43,817 nt of DNA from CAZAKZ01 sp964485695 (GCA_964485695.1 CAZAKZ010000034.1:1-43817), one strand, 5' to 3'. Positions 8,555 to 16,919 are shown, counted from the stretch's first letter. Translations and numbers: made by a program. Notes: generated by a model not told the origin, from the sequence alone.

Positions 8555-9904
8555 ATGAATCTCGAACTCAACAAGCTCCGTATCGACCATCCACGGGAGA
8601 CCTACGGCCGGGGTGCCTCGCGCGTGTGGATGGTGCTCTTCTTCGTGCTCCTCTTGATCAGCGCCGCTGCCGTCGGATATCTCCTGAAGTTTCCTCCGAC
8701 CGGCGGGATCGTCGAGGTGCAGGTCGAGCGCGTGCGCGCAGCGACCCCGGGCAAGGATCCTGGCACGGGCTTCAGTGCCGCCGGCTGGGTGAAGCTCCCC
8801 CGGTATCATCCCGTCTACGTGACGCCGCTGACCGAGGGCCGCGTCGAAGAAGTCCTCGTCATCGAGGGCGATCGGGTGAAAAAGGACCAGGTGCTGGCAC
8901 GGCTCTACAAGGAGGACTACCGGGCGGCTTCCGAGGCGGCTGCAGCGATGCTGAAGGCGGCGGAGGCGAATCACGAGAAGCTGAAGGCCGGGTACCGCAA
9001 GCAGGAGGTGAGTGAAGCCCGGGCCGAGGTGAAACGCCTGGAGGCGGAGTGGAAGGTGGCCGGGACCGTTCTCGAGCACTCCCGGAAGCTCCATCCCTCA
9101 GGTGCCATTTCGCTGGAAGAACTCCAGCGGGACGAGACCCGGTCTCAGACCGCTGAAGCTGCACTCACGAAGGCCCGGGAACGGATGGCGCTGCTGGAAG
9201 AGGGATTTCGCAGGGAGGACATCGCTCTGGCCGCGGCCGAGGTGGAGAAGGCCAGGGCCGACCTGACCCTGGCCCGGCAGAAGCTCGGCTACACCGATAT
9301 TCTGAGTCCCATGGACGGGAAGGTCCTCGAGCGTCTCGTGTCCTGCGGCCATTGGCTCACCCCCGGCCGGGGCATTATCGTCAGCCTCTTCGATCCCGCG
9401 GATCTTGAAGCCCGTATCGACGTGAACCAGGACGACATTGCCCGGGTTTTTCAGGGCCAGGGGGTAGACATCACCACCCGGGCCGAGGCCGGCGTCACCC
9501 ACAGGGGCAAGGTGGTCCTCATCGAGCCCATGGCCGACCTGGTGAAAAACACCGTCCCCGTGCGCGTCAAGATCGAGAAGCCCGAGACCGGCCTCATCCA
9601 TCCCGACATGGTGGTGAAGGCGCGGTTCCGGGCCCGTAAGGCCGGGAAAACGGGCGGGAAAGAAAAGAAGTCGCCGGGCATCACCGTGGCCGCGGACGCG
9701 GTTCTCACCGAGGGGGGCGACCACTACCTCTTTATCCTCCACAAGGGAAAGGCCAGACGCGTCAAGGTGGTGCCGGGGCGTCTTGAGAACGGCCGCTACG
9801 AGATCCTGGACGGCCTCCACGGCGGCGAGCAAGTGATCACGAGCGGTCTGGACGGCCTGGCCGAAGGCATGGCAGTTCGCACCGCGAGCAGCCCGACGAA
9901 CTGA
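8555..9904 (+). CDS. HlyD/MacA-family periplasmic adaptor of a tripartite efflux pump
   Basis: The 449-residue protein has one N-terminal membrane helix (about residues 24-45), followed by a lipoyl/barrel-sandwich half (about 70-120), an Ala/Glu/Arg-rich alpha-helical hairpin (about 125-230), the second lipoyl half and a beta-barrel domain (to about 350). A C-terminal membrane-proximal domain contains the pattern G-R-L-E-N-G-R-Y-E-I-x-x-G-L. This order is that of membrane fusion proteins such as MacA and RND adaptors. It would link the inner-membrane ABC transporter to the outer-membrane channel encoded downstream. It is the first gene of a tightly packed five-gene operon. No strong Shine-Dalgarno precedes the ATG. 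One cysteine, in LVSCGHW (about residue 268), lies in the lipoyl region. Confidence 0.9.
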   Translation: MNLELNKLRIDHPRETYGRGASRVWMVLFFVLLLISAAAVGYLLKFPPTGGIVEVQVERVRAATPGKDPGTGFSAAGWVKLPRYHPVYVTPLTEGRVEEVLVIEGDRVKKDQVLARLYKEDYRAASEAAAAMLKAAEANHEKLKAGYRKQEVSEARAEVKRLEAEWKVAGTVLEHSRKLHPSGAISLEELQRDETRSQTAEAALTKARERMALLEEGFRREDIALAAAEVEKARADLTLARQKLGYTDILSPMDGKVLERLVSCGHWLTPGRGIIVSLFDPADLEARIDVNQDDIARVFQGQGVDITTRAEAGVTHRGKVVLIEPMADLVKNTVPVRVKIEKPETGLIHPDMVVKARFRARKAGKTGGKEKKSPGITVAADAVLTEGGDHYLFILHKGKARRVKVVPGRLENGRYEILDGLHGGEQVITSGLDGLAEGMAVRTASSPTN

Positions 9905-9919
9905 AAGGGAAATACACCC

Positions 9920-10645
9920 TTGGCTAGCATGGTAGTAGTGGAAGACCTGACCAAGGTGTACCAGCGGGGCACCATGGAGATCAAGCCTCTGGACGGCATC
10001 AGCCTGCGCGTGGAGGAGGGGGAGTTCCTGAGCCTCATGGGCCCCTCGGGGTCGGGGAAGACCACGCTGCTCAACATCATCGCCGGTGTCGATTCCGCCA
10101 CCCGCGGCCGGGTCACGGTGGCGGGCGCCGACATCGGCCGCTTGGGTGACGCGGACCTCTCCCGGTGGCGCCTCCGCAACGTCGGCTATATCTTCCAGAT
10201 CTACAACCTGGTGCCGGTGCTCACGGCCTGGGAGAACGTGGAGCTGCCCCTACTGCTCCTGCCCATGTCGAAGAAGGAGCGGCGGAGCCACGTGGAGTCA
10301 GCACTCCGGGCCGCGGGCATTTCCGACCGGGCCGACCACTACCCGCGGCAGCTCTCGGGCGGCCAGGAACAGCGCGTGGCCATTGCCCGGGCCATCGTCA
10401 CCGATCCCCGCCTCATCGTGGCCGACGAGCCCACCGGGGACCTGGACGCCGAGGGGGAGACGGTCATCCTGGAGCTCTTGAAGGCGCTGAACCGGGAATT
10501 CAAGAAGACGTTCATCATGGTGACCCACGATCCCGTGGCCGCGGACTACGCCGACCGTATTCTCCACCTCAACAAGGGGGTGCTCCACGACGGTGTTCTG
10601 CCCGCGGCCGGGATCAGGAGGAAGAAGGTATCGCCTCATGGGTAA
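9920..10645 (+). CDS. ABC transporter ATP-binding protein, MacB/LolD type
   Basis: The 241-residue ATPase has Walker A GPSGSGKTT (residues 41-49), a Q-loop at IFQIYN (about 91-96), the signature LSGGQ (145-149, followed by EQR), Walker B LIVADEPTGD (D169, E170) and the switch His in VTHDP. These place it with the MacB/LolD/FtsE family that energises mechanotransmission-type exporters. The start is a TTG at 9920, about 9 nt after AAAGGGA; an in-frame ATG at 9929 would leave an 18-nt gap. It begins 15 bp after the adaptor gene, and its last 8 bp overlap the start of the first permease, implying translational coupling. Confidence 0.92.
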   Translation: MASMVVVEDLTKVYQRGTMEIKPLDGISLRVEEGEFLSLMGPSGSGKTTLLNIIAGVDSATRGRVTVAGADIGRLGDADLSRWRLRNVGYIFQIYNLVPVLTAWENVELPLLLLPMSKKERRSHVESALRAAGISDRADHYPRQLSGGQEQRVAIARAIVTDPRLIVADEPTGDLDAEGETVILELLKALNREFKKTFIMVTHDPVAADYADRILHLNKGVLHDGVLPAAGIRRKKVSPHG

Positions 10646-11807
10646 GTTCTTGCCTTACGTCCTGCGTAGCGTGCTCCGGAGCAAGGTGCGCACCGTGCTG
10701 ACCCTGGCCGGGGTCATGGTCGCGGTGGCCATCTTCTGCTTCCTGGCTTCCATCGAGAGCTCCATGAACGCGGAGATCGACCGCGTGGCTCAGGGATCCC
10801 TGCTGGTGCTCTCGGAGAAGGATCAGTGGTGACCCACCAAGAGCTACCTCCCGGGCCAGTTGGGTCTGGATAAAGCCGTCGAGAGCTTCACCCACGTCCA
10901 GGACGCCATGTCGGTCTACATCATGACCAACTCGTGAGGCGCATCCGGCGGTCTGGTCAAGATCGAAGGCATAGACAAGAAGAAATTCCGAAATTTCATC
11001 CCCATCGAGGTGGACGAGGAAACCCTCCGGAGGTTTCAGGACACCCCCGACGGGGCGCTCCTGGGCAGGAACTTCCTGGAAAAGTACGCGGGCGAGTATC
11101 CCTGGAAGGTGGGGGAGAGCTACAAGCTGAAGCAGCTGGGCGGCGTCTCCATCACCTTCGTCGGGTCCTTCGAGAGCGACAACACGGTCTACAACACCAT
11201 CATCCTCGCGGGGCGACGCTACCTGCAGGAGGTCGACGAAAGGCTGGGCGTGGCGAATCAGGTCTACATCAAGATCGACGACCCCGAGCACGCCGAGGCG
11301 GTGATGGCGGCTCTGGATACAGAGATCCCGAAGCGTTTCCCCTTCAAGACCACCACCAAGGACCAGCGGTCCTTCCTCACCGCGGCGGTGGAGGACATGC
11401 GGGACATCATCGACTTCTCCTATCTTGTCATGCTCATCACCTTCATCGTGGTGCTGGTGGCCGTGGCCAACACGGTGTCCATGGCGACCCGTGACCGGGT
11501 CCAGGAATTTGGCATCCTGCGGTCCCTCGGATTCCGGCGCGGCCACATCCTGGGGCTGGTGCTGGGCGAGAGTCTGGTACTCACCGTTGCGGGAGGCGGC
11601 CTCGGCCTCCTGGCGGCCCTGGTTTGCATGCAACTGTTGGACCTGCAGTGGGGAATGCGCGTCGTGAACATCCAGATCCAACTGACTCCGACCGTGGCTG
11701 CGGCTGCGGTGGGCGTCACAGTGCTCGTGGGCGTCCTCGGGGGCCTCTTCCCGGCCGTCGGCGCCAGCCGGATCCGCATCGTGTCGTCGCTGAGAAACGT
11801 GGACTGA
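10638..11807 (+). CDS. MacB/FtsX-type ABC permease with two in-frame UGA codons, candidate double selenoprotein
   Basis: The frame runs 390 codons from an ATG overlapping the ATPase gene to a TGA, interrupted only by UGA at codons 65 and 100. Read through, the 389-residue product is a normal MacB/FtsX permease: first helix about 20-40, an extracytoplasmic domain about 41-259, and helices about 260-281, 304-329 and 343-365. Both UGAs fall in the extracytoplasmic domain. UGA-65 (context QW-x-PTKSYLP) aligns with Cys66 of the next-door paralogue. My recollection is that related permeases carry Cys at both positions (FCP and TNC motifs); this needs an alignment. UGA-100 has a SECIS-like hairpin downstream. 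Selenocysteine insertion is the favoured reading. A pseudogene is less likely because the frame, the membrane helices and the operon overlaps are all preserved. Translation initiated internally (GTG at 11010) would lack the first helix. Confidence 0.8.
10830..10832 (+). other. In-frame UGA codon 65, candidate selenocysteine
   Basis: The codon sits six residues after the LVL segment (SEKDQW) and is followed by PTKSYLP. In the paralogous permease at 11812-13020, an equally spaced Cys66 follows MVL-PRRASD. A Trp reassignment is unlikely because the preceding codon is TGG for Trp and TGA ends this and neighbouring genes. Confidence 0.65.
10850..10869 (+). promoter_or_regulatory. Candidate SECIS hairpin for UGA-65
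   Basis: Two overlapping small hairpins are possible. CCCG (10850-10853) pairs with UGGG (10861-10864) around a loop GGCCAGU, whose first base is 22 nt after the UGA. Alternatively CCAG (10856-10859) pairs with CUGG (10866-10869) around UUGGGU. Both stems are only 4 bp. Their distances fall inside the range generally quoted for bacterial SECIS loops, but this is weaker than the element after UGA-100. Confidence 0.35.
10935..10937 (+). other. In-frame UGA codon 100, candidate selenocysteine
   Basis: The codon lies in the context IMTNS-x-GASGGLVKIEG, exactly 35 codons after the first UGA and in the same frame. The downstream frame continues for 290 codons with a good permease sequence. The protein order (strand, then TN-x, then a V-K-I-E-G strand) is uninterrupted across the codon. 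Confidence 0.65.
10945..10969 (+). promoter_or_regulatory. Bacterial SECIS-like hairpin for UGA-100
   Basis: CGGUCU (10949-10954) pairs with AGAUCG (10960-10965), six base pairs including one G-U, closing the five-base loop GGUCA (10955-10959). Below it, a GG/AA internal loop is followed by CC (10945-10946) pairing with GG (10968-10969). The loop starts after 17 nt from the UGA. The E. coli fdhF SECIS, as I recall it, has loop GGUCU at about 18 nt, so spacing and loop agree closely. The hairpin is seen in the sequence; its function is inferred. Confidence 0.55.
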
Positions 11808-11811
11808 TCGC

Positions 11812-13020
11812 ATGGGTATGCCGCTTCGTTACAACTACCGGAATCTGTTCCGGCGCAAGCTGAGGACCGGTCTCACCGTTCTGGGCATTGCGCTGGTCAT
11901 CACCATCGCCATCATCATGCTGGCCTACAGCCGCGGCCTCCAGCTCTCGGTCAAGCACAACGGCGACAAGGATAACGTCATGGTCCTGCCCCGGCGGGCT
12001 TCGGACTGCGTGGACAGCTCCCTGAAGAAGGGCGAGTTCGAGATCCTGAGCGGCATGCTGGAGGACCTGATCGCCTGGTACCCGCCGGATTTCGAAGGCA
12101 CGGAAACGATTCCGGTGGACCTCCTCACCCCGTTCGTGCACCACACGGCCCTTATACGCATCGAGGGCGTCGAGGGCGGGCGCTACGGCGACCGGAAGCT
12201 CGGCCTGGTGAAGGGCGTCGATACCGAAAGGGTCTTCCACGTCCACGACCGGATCAAGGTCTCAAAGGGCCGGGGATTCCCCTCCGGAGACGAGAAGGCG
12301 GCCCTGGTGGGCGCCCTGGTCTGGGCCCGGCTCGGGGTGGAGCCCGAGGACCTCGAGGTGGGCAAGGTGCTCCGTTTCAACGGGGCCGACTGGCCCATCG
12401 TGGGGGTGTTGGAGACGGCGGGCTCGAACGCCGACGGCGAGATCTGGGTACCCATCGACGAGCTCATGACGGTGCTGGACCGCCCTGATTACTCTTATGC
12501 CGTGGCCCGGGCCGGGGCCCCGGAGTCCGTGGAGAAGATCCTGCAGATGATCAACCGGTCCGACCAGACCGAACTCCGAGCCCTGACCGAGGTGGAGTAT
12601 TACAGCGGCTTCGCCGAGCTCTTCGAGACCTTTGCCCTGGTAGCCGGCGTCATGGCCCTCATCATCACCCTGGGGGGGATCATGGTGGGCATGAACACCA
12701 TGTACACGGCCGTCTCGGGCAGAGTGCGGGAAATCGGCATGCTCCAGGTCCTGGGTTTTTCCAAGTGGTCCATTGTCGTGAGCTTCGTCCTGGAGAGCCT
12801 GGCCATCGCCCTGGTGGGCGGCTTGATCGGATGCGGCATCGGGTACCTGGTGAACGGCATCCCCATGAAGGTGACCATGGGGGTCTTCCTGTTCCGGGTG
12901 GATGCCTGGGTGCTCGGCCTGGCCATGGGGCTGGCCGTGGCCGTGGGTCTGGTGGGGGCCCTGGTCCCGGCGCTCCGGGCGGTGCGGCTCCGCATGGTCG
13001 ACGCCATGAGGTACATGTGA
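11812..13020 (+). CDS. Second MacB/FtsX-type ABC permease
   Basis: The 402-residue protein has a basic N-terminus, a first membrane helix at about 21-39, a large extracytoplasmic domain and three C-terminal helices ending in the FtsX-type pattern VGALVPALRAVRLRMVDAMRYM. The segment VREIGMLQVLGFSKW before the penultimate helices is the typical MacB/FtsX coupling region and matches VQEFGILRSLGFRRG of the first permease. It would pair with that permease as a heterodimer driven by the ATPase at 9920. Its Cys66 in RRASDCVDSS aligns with UGA-65 of the first permease; it has no cysteine equivalent to UGA-100. It begins 4 bp after the first permease, and its stop overlaps the start of the TolC-like gene (TGATG). 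Confidence 0.9.
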   Translation: MGMPLRYNYRNLFRRKLRTGLTVLGIALVITIAIIMLAYSRGLQLSVKHNGDKDNVMVLPRRASDCVDSSLKKGEFEILSGMLEDLIAWYPPDFEGTETIPVDLLTPFVHHTALIRIEGVEGGRYGDRKLGLVKGVDTERVFHVHDRIKVSKGRGFPSGDEKAALVGALVWARLGVEPEDLEVGKVLRFNGADWPIVGVLETAGSNADGEIWVPIDELMTVLDRPDYSYAVARAGAPESVEKILQMINRSDQTELRALTEVEYYSGFAELFETFALVAGVMALIITLGGIMVGMNTMYTAVSGRVREIGMLQVLGFSKWSIVVSFVLESLAIALVGGLIGCGIGYLVNGIPMKVTMGVFLFRVDAWVLGLAMGLAVAVGLVGALVPALRAVRLRMVDAMRYM

Positions 13021-14339
13021 TGGGTATAAACACGCGCTTGCTATGGATCATCCTTTTGGCCGTATGGGCCGGCTGCAAGGGCGCCCCGAACCGCGGTGAG
13101 ACGGAGAAAATCGAGGACGCGCCCGGATCCCGGGCTACGCTCTCCCCTCCTCTGGAAGAACCGGCGCCGGTTGAGGCGCGGCGATTCACCCTGGAGGCGG
13201 TGCGCGCCCGGATCCTGGGACACGCCACCCCGCACCTCGGCGCCGAGGCGTTCCGGCCCGTGGAGGCGCGCGGCCGCGCCGACGAGGCCGGCCTCTGGCC
13301 CAATCCCTATGTCCTGGTGCGTAAGCGGGAAGTGGACGACGACGACCTGTTCAGCAGCGGCATGACCGAGGTCGAGATCGGCCAACCCATCGAGCTCGGC
13401 GGCAAGCGGGGGGCCCGGGCCGCCCACGCCTCGGCCGAGGCCGAGACGGCGTTCGAGGCGCTGGGCGCCCTCACCCTGAGAACCTTGCGCGACGCCGAGG
13501 TGCAGTTCTACCGGGTGCTGGGATTCCAGGAAGACCTTGCCGAAGCCCGGGTGGAAGCGTCCACGGCCGAAAAGCTGGAGGCCCTGGCGGCCGCCCGTTT
13601 TCAGGCCGGCAAGGACAGCCGTATCGCCGTGCTGCGGTTCCAGGCGGCGGCGGAGACCGCACGCCTGGCGGTGCAGGACCTGACGAGCAGGCACGCGTCC
13701 GCCTGCCGCGGCCTGGATGATCTCCTCGGGGTGAGGGCCGGCACCACAGCTGGTGTGGAGGGAGACTGGAAGAGCGCCCTTCTCACCGAGGCGGAAGCTC
13801 AAGCCGCGAGGGAAGCCCTGGCCCATCACCCGCGCAGGCGGGTGGCGGACCGGGCCGTGGCCGCCGCCGACCTGGCCGTGGACCGGGCTGGGGCCGATGC
13901 CTGGCCGGATCTTACCCTGGGCCTGGCCTACGAGCGGAGTCACGAGAAGCACGAGAACTTCCTCGGCTTCATGGTCAAGGTGCCAATGCCGCTGCTGGAC
14001 CGGAACCAGGGAGACCGGGCGGCGGCCCGGGCCGCCGCCCGGCGGGCGCGAAAGGCCCTGGAGGCCGAGACCCTGAAGCTCTCCACGGAACTGGAAGCCG
14101 CGCTGGTGGCGTACGACCGGTCGGCGCAGAATGCCGCCGGATTCGCCGACAACATCCTGCCCAGGCTGGAGCAATCTCTCGCCCTGACCCGCAGCGCGTA
14201 CGAGGCGGGAAAGGCTTCCTATCTGGACGTGCTGGATTCCCTCCTCACCCTGATCCGCACCCGGCGCGAGCGCCTCGGCCACCTGGTGGACCGCGCCCGG
14301 GCCGTGGCCGAGGTCCAGTACCTCGCCGGCGGCGAGTAG
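13020..14339 (+). CDS. TolC-family outer-membrane efflux lipoprotein
   Basis: The ATG at 13020 overlaps the stop codon of the preceding permease. The 439-residue product begins with a lipoprotein signal ending VWAG-Cys19. It then shows two long Ala/Glu/Arg-rich helical stretches separated by amphipathic strands (about 75-240 and 270-430), with the repeated ends F-x-A-G-K-x-S and YEAGKASYLDVLDSLLTL that mark the duplicated outer-membrane efflux protein (OEP) domain. It would be the exit duct of the pump formed with the adaptor, ATPase and two permeases upstream. It ends 22 bp from the convergent CotH gene with no clear terminator hairpin between them. Confidence 0.9.
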   Translation: MGINTRLLWIILLAVWAGCKGAPNRGETEKIEDAPGSRATLSPPLEEPAPVEARRFTLEAVRARILGHATPHLGAEAFRPVEARGRADEAGLWPNPYVLVRKREVDDDDLFSSGMTEVEIGQPIELGGKRGARAAHASAEAETAFEALGALTLRTLRDAEVQFYRVLGFQEDLAEARVEASTAEKLEALAAARFQAGKDSRIAVLRFQAAAETARLAVQDLTSRHASACRGLDDLLGVRAGTTAGVEGDWKSALLTEAEAQAAREALAHHPRRRVADRAVAAADLAVDRAGADAWPDLTLGLAYERSHEKHENFLGFMVKVPMPLLDRNQGDRAAARAAARRARKALEAETLKLSTELEAALVAYDRSAQNAAGFADNILPRLEQSLALTRSAYEAGKASYLDVLDSLLTLIRTRRERLGHLVDRARAVAEVQYLAGGE

Positions 14340-14361
14340 CCGCCTGAGGTAGTACAGGCTG

Positions 14362-16746
14362 TCAGGGAAATCGTCGCATCTGGATCGCGTTGGAGAAGAC
14401 ACCCTTGACGCCGTCGCTGACAAAGCACTGAGCAAAATAATCCGTCCACACGGAGTGGGGAGAACAGCCCACGAGATGGTGAAACACGGCCTTTCCCTCC
14501 GCGTTCGTCAGGGCGAGGCGTAGCTCCATGTTCAGAGGAAGGATCAGGAGCATTCCTGCGGGGCCGAAATCGTGCTGGAACGGCGCGGCGGAGAGAGCGA
14601 GGACGCATACGGCCGTGGCCGGGGCCCGGGTAACCTCGAACCGCACCCTGGCGCCGGGAGCGGCCCGACCGTGGGCCGTGAGTACGGCGGTGTTCAAGGA
14701 TGGATCGGGGGCGTTGAAGGCCAGGGAGCCGCCGGTGCCGGGTGCATTCGGCGCCCAGGGCGTGGGCGATGGGAACGTCATCCAGAGGCCGGGTTCGGCC
14801 TGAAGGCGGCCGGTGGAGACGTCGGCGGACTGGGGCCCAAAATCGATGCGGTCCAGGAGCGTCTTGCCGTCCTGGGCGAAAAGTGCCAGGGTTTCACCTC
14901 CGCCGTTCAGCTTGAAGGAGGCGTGGAGAGGTCCCTCCTGGGTCTCGCCGTCGGCCCATACCAGCAGAGTCTGTCCCGGCTGCAGGGAGTACCCCGGTGG
15001 AATCTGCCACTTGGTGGGAGCCTTCACGTCGTCGGTGAGATAGAGGCCGCTCGCCGGCAGGATGTGGTCCGTGGGATTGGTCACCTCGATCCAGTCCTCA
15101 CGTTCCCCCCGCTCATCCCGGATGCCGCGATCGTTCACGGCCAGGAACTCGTTCAACACGAGGGATGGCGGCGGCCTGACCCAGTACCGCAGCGGCGCCA
15201 TTTCCGTGGCCAGGGGATGAAAGCTCAGTCCCCCGCCGGCCGAGGCCACGAGGGTGGCCTCGATATGGTATTCCACCTCCGCAGCCGGAGCCTGGGGGGG
15301 GATCTGCCCGCCGAAGATACCGTCTCCCGCGCCTCCGTCGTGGTGAAGGCCGTCGTCGAACATCTCGGTTCGGAGGAAGGCGCCACGGGTCCGGTGGTTC
15401 AGGAATACCCGGTCCACGGCGGCTGAACCCGTGACCCGGGCCGTGACCCACACCTTGTCCTTGGACGTGGGCTCGTCCGGCGTTGAAACCACGTCCGTGA
15501 TGACGGGCCGCGGATTGCCGATACTGTTTCGACTCAGCAGGTATTGCCTTCGGGTCTCGATGAAGGGCTTCAGCCCTGAGAAGTTCTTGAGGTTCCGGGT
15601 GACGATATTTTTGAAGTCCTCGTAGCTGTGCACCTTGACCGGGTCGGCCTTCACCTCCGCGTCGATGAGGGCCTGGTATTTCGCGATCATGGGGCCCAGC
15701 ACCTCCCAGCGGATGAACTCGTCCAGCACGATCCGGATGCGTGTCTTGTAGGCCGCCCTCCAGCGCGGGATCTGGAACACCCGTGAGATCAGCGGGCGCT
15801 TTGGATTGGTGAGCTGGGTGTTGGGATCCATCTTCCAGTTCTCCAGGTGCTTGGAGGAGAAGCTGTGGTCGACGTCCCAGGGCAAGAGGCGGAAGCGCCC
15901 GTGGTGCAGGTCATTGTAGAGGTAGTAGTTGTGGCAGACGTAGTTGATGTAGCTGTCCGGGTTCACCAGGGCGTTGTTGATCGCCAGCATCCAGAGGGCG
16001 CTGTCCATGGAGAGGACCTTCGGCAGGTCGCTCTCGAGGGTGCCCAGCGGCTTGTTGTTCAGGACCTCACAGAGGTTCAACAGGTCGACCCATGGATTCG
16101 GGGTGTTCTCGCTCTTGATCTCGTAATACGGGTAGTAATCCACGGGATTCGATCCGAGCCAGATGAGGGCGCTTCCGTTCCGGGAGACGTTCGGTATGGG
16201 CTCGGCCCGGTATCGGTTGCCGTCATTGTCCTTGAACCACGCCTTGCCCAGATCCTTGTTGATCTGCTGCACGTTGGCGTAGACCCCGTAGTTGTCCCCA
16301 TTGACCTTCAGCTTCACGTAGTTTGCCCTGGGGGCCACGCAGTAGTGCCGGTAGATGTGGAAGAAAAGGACTTCCCGGACAAAGGAGGGATCGAAGGCGC
16401 AGTTGTTCAGGTTGAGGGTCCGGTAGCCGTAGAGCTTCTGCCCCGGGACGAAGGCGTCCATGGAGATCTTGATAGGCTTCTTCTTCTCCGCGGCCCGGTA
16501 GGAGGTGTTCCCACGAAACCGCACACCGACATCCCTGTAGGTGAACCCGTCCACCTTGAGGTCGGCCTTGAAATAGGTAGCGGAGGGATAGCTCTTGGAG
16601 AGTGCTGTGAACCACTTCGGATCCTGGAAGGAGATCTCGAGGGTTCGGAGCGTGCTCTCGTCGTAGAGATCGGGTGTCTGGCCGGCGGTGGCTCCGGTCA
16701 GGTGAAGAACAGCGATAGATAGAAAGAAAAGCCGATTCAGGCGCAT
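14362..16746 (-). CDS. Secreted CotH-kinase domain protein with lamin-tail domain
   Basis: Two adjacent ATGs (16749 and 16746) follow GGAGG; the second gives a more usual 4-nt gap and is used. The 794-residue product has a signal peptide (residues 1-23, ending ATAGQ). A CotH-type kinase domain follows (about 28-370), with conserved VRFRGN near the start and LLPWDVDHSF near 285-295, whose aspartates are the likely metal ligands. After a beta-sandwich region comes a lamin-tail domain (about 528-660: NEFLAVND, DWIEVTNP, GLYLTDD, W-x-IPPG, LLVWADGE, LHASFKL). CotH proteins phosphorylate secreted proteins in spore formers; the role here is unknown. It lies downstream of the GT-C-like gene but has its own predicted promoter. 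Confidence 0.85.
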   Translation of the reverse strand: MRLNRLFFLSIAVLHLTGATAGQTPDLYDESTLRTLEISFQDPKWFTALSKSYPSATYFKADLKVDGFTYRDVGVRFRGNTSYRAAEKKKPIKISMDAFVPGQKLYGYRTLNLNNCAFDPSFVREVLFFHIYRHYCVAPRANYVKLKVNGDNYGVYANVQQINKDLGKAWFKDNDGNRYRAEPIPNVSRNGSALIWLGSNPVDYYPYYEIKSENTPNPWVDLLNLCEVLNNKPLGTLESDLPKVLSMDSALWMLAINNALVNPDSYINYVCHNYYLYNDLHHGRFRLLPWDVDHSFSSKHLENWKMDPNTQLTNPKRPLISRVFQIPRWRAAYKTRIRIVLDEFIRWEVLGPMIAKYQALIDAEVKADPVKVHSYEDFKNIVTRNLKNFSGLKPFIETRRQYLLSRNSIGNPRPVITDVVSTPDEPTSKDKVWVTARVTGSAAVDRVFLNHRTRGAFLRTEMFDDGLHHDGGAGDGIFGGQIPPQAPAAEVEYHIEATLVASAGGGLSFHPLATEMAPLRYWVRPPPSLVLNEFLAVNDRGIRDERGEREDWIEVTNPTDHILPASGLYLTDDVKAPTKWQIPPGYSLQPGQTLLVWADGETQEGPLHASFKLNGGGETLALFAQDGKTLLDRIDFGPQSADVSTGRLQAEPGLWMTFPSPTPWAPNAPGTGGSLAFNAPDPSLNTAVLTAHGRAAPGARVRFEVTRAPATAVCVLALSAAPFQHDFGPAGMLLILPLNMELRLALTNAEGKAVFHHLVGCSPHSVWTDYFAQCFVSDGVKGVFSNAIQMRRFP

Positions 16747-16836
16747 CATGCCTCCGTACTGGACGGACTGTATTACTGGATCTCGGTGGGGCCTAATTCG
16801 GGCTGATCCCTCCCAATCGGGTATCCCGCGCCCCTT

Positions 16837-16866
16837 ATTGTAACGGATTGAGCCCGGATAGATCAA
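16837..16866 (-). promoter_or_regulatory. Predicted promoter for the CotH/lamin-tail gene
   Basis: On the minus strand, TTGATC (16861-16866) and TACAAT (16837-16842, 5 of 6 matches) are separated by 18 nt, giving a leader of about 85 nt before the ATG at 16746. It lies inside the 173-bp gap after the upstream minus-strand gene, so the CotH gene can be transcribed independently. Confidence 0.5.
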
Positions 16867-16919
16867 GATCCTGCTAACCAGCCTGTGGAAAAACTGGCGC
16901 GAGGTCAGAATCGAGGCGC

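Noticed and set aside
7493..9094. 533-codon antisense frame spanning two genes
   Set aside because: It crosses the gene boundary at 8362-8555 and its composition is that of a reverse-frame shadow; both opposite genes are well supported.
10638..11807. UGA read as tryptophan (alternative genetic code)
   Set aside because: TGG is used for Trp throughout, including the codon before UGA-65, and TGA terminates several genes in the window, including this one.
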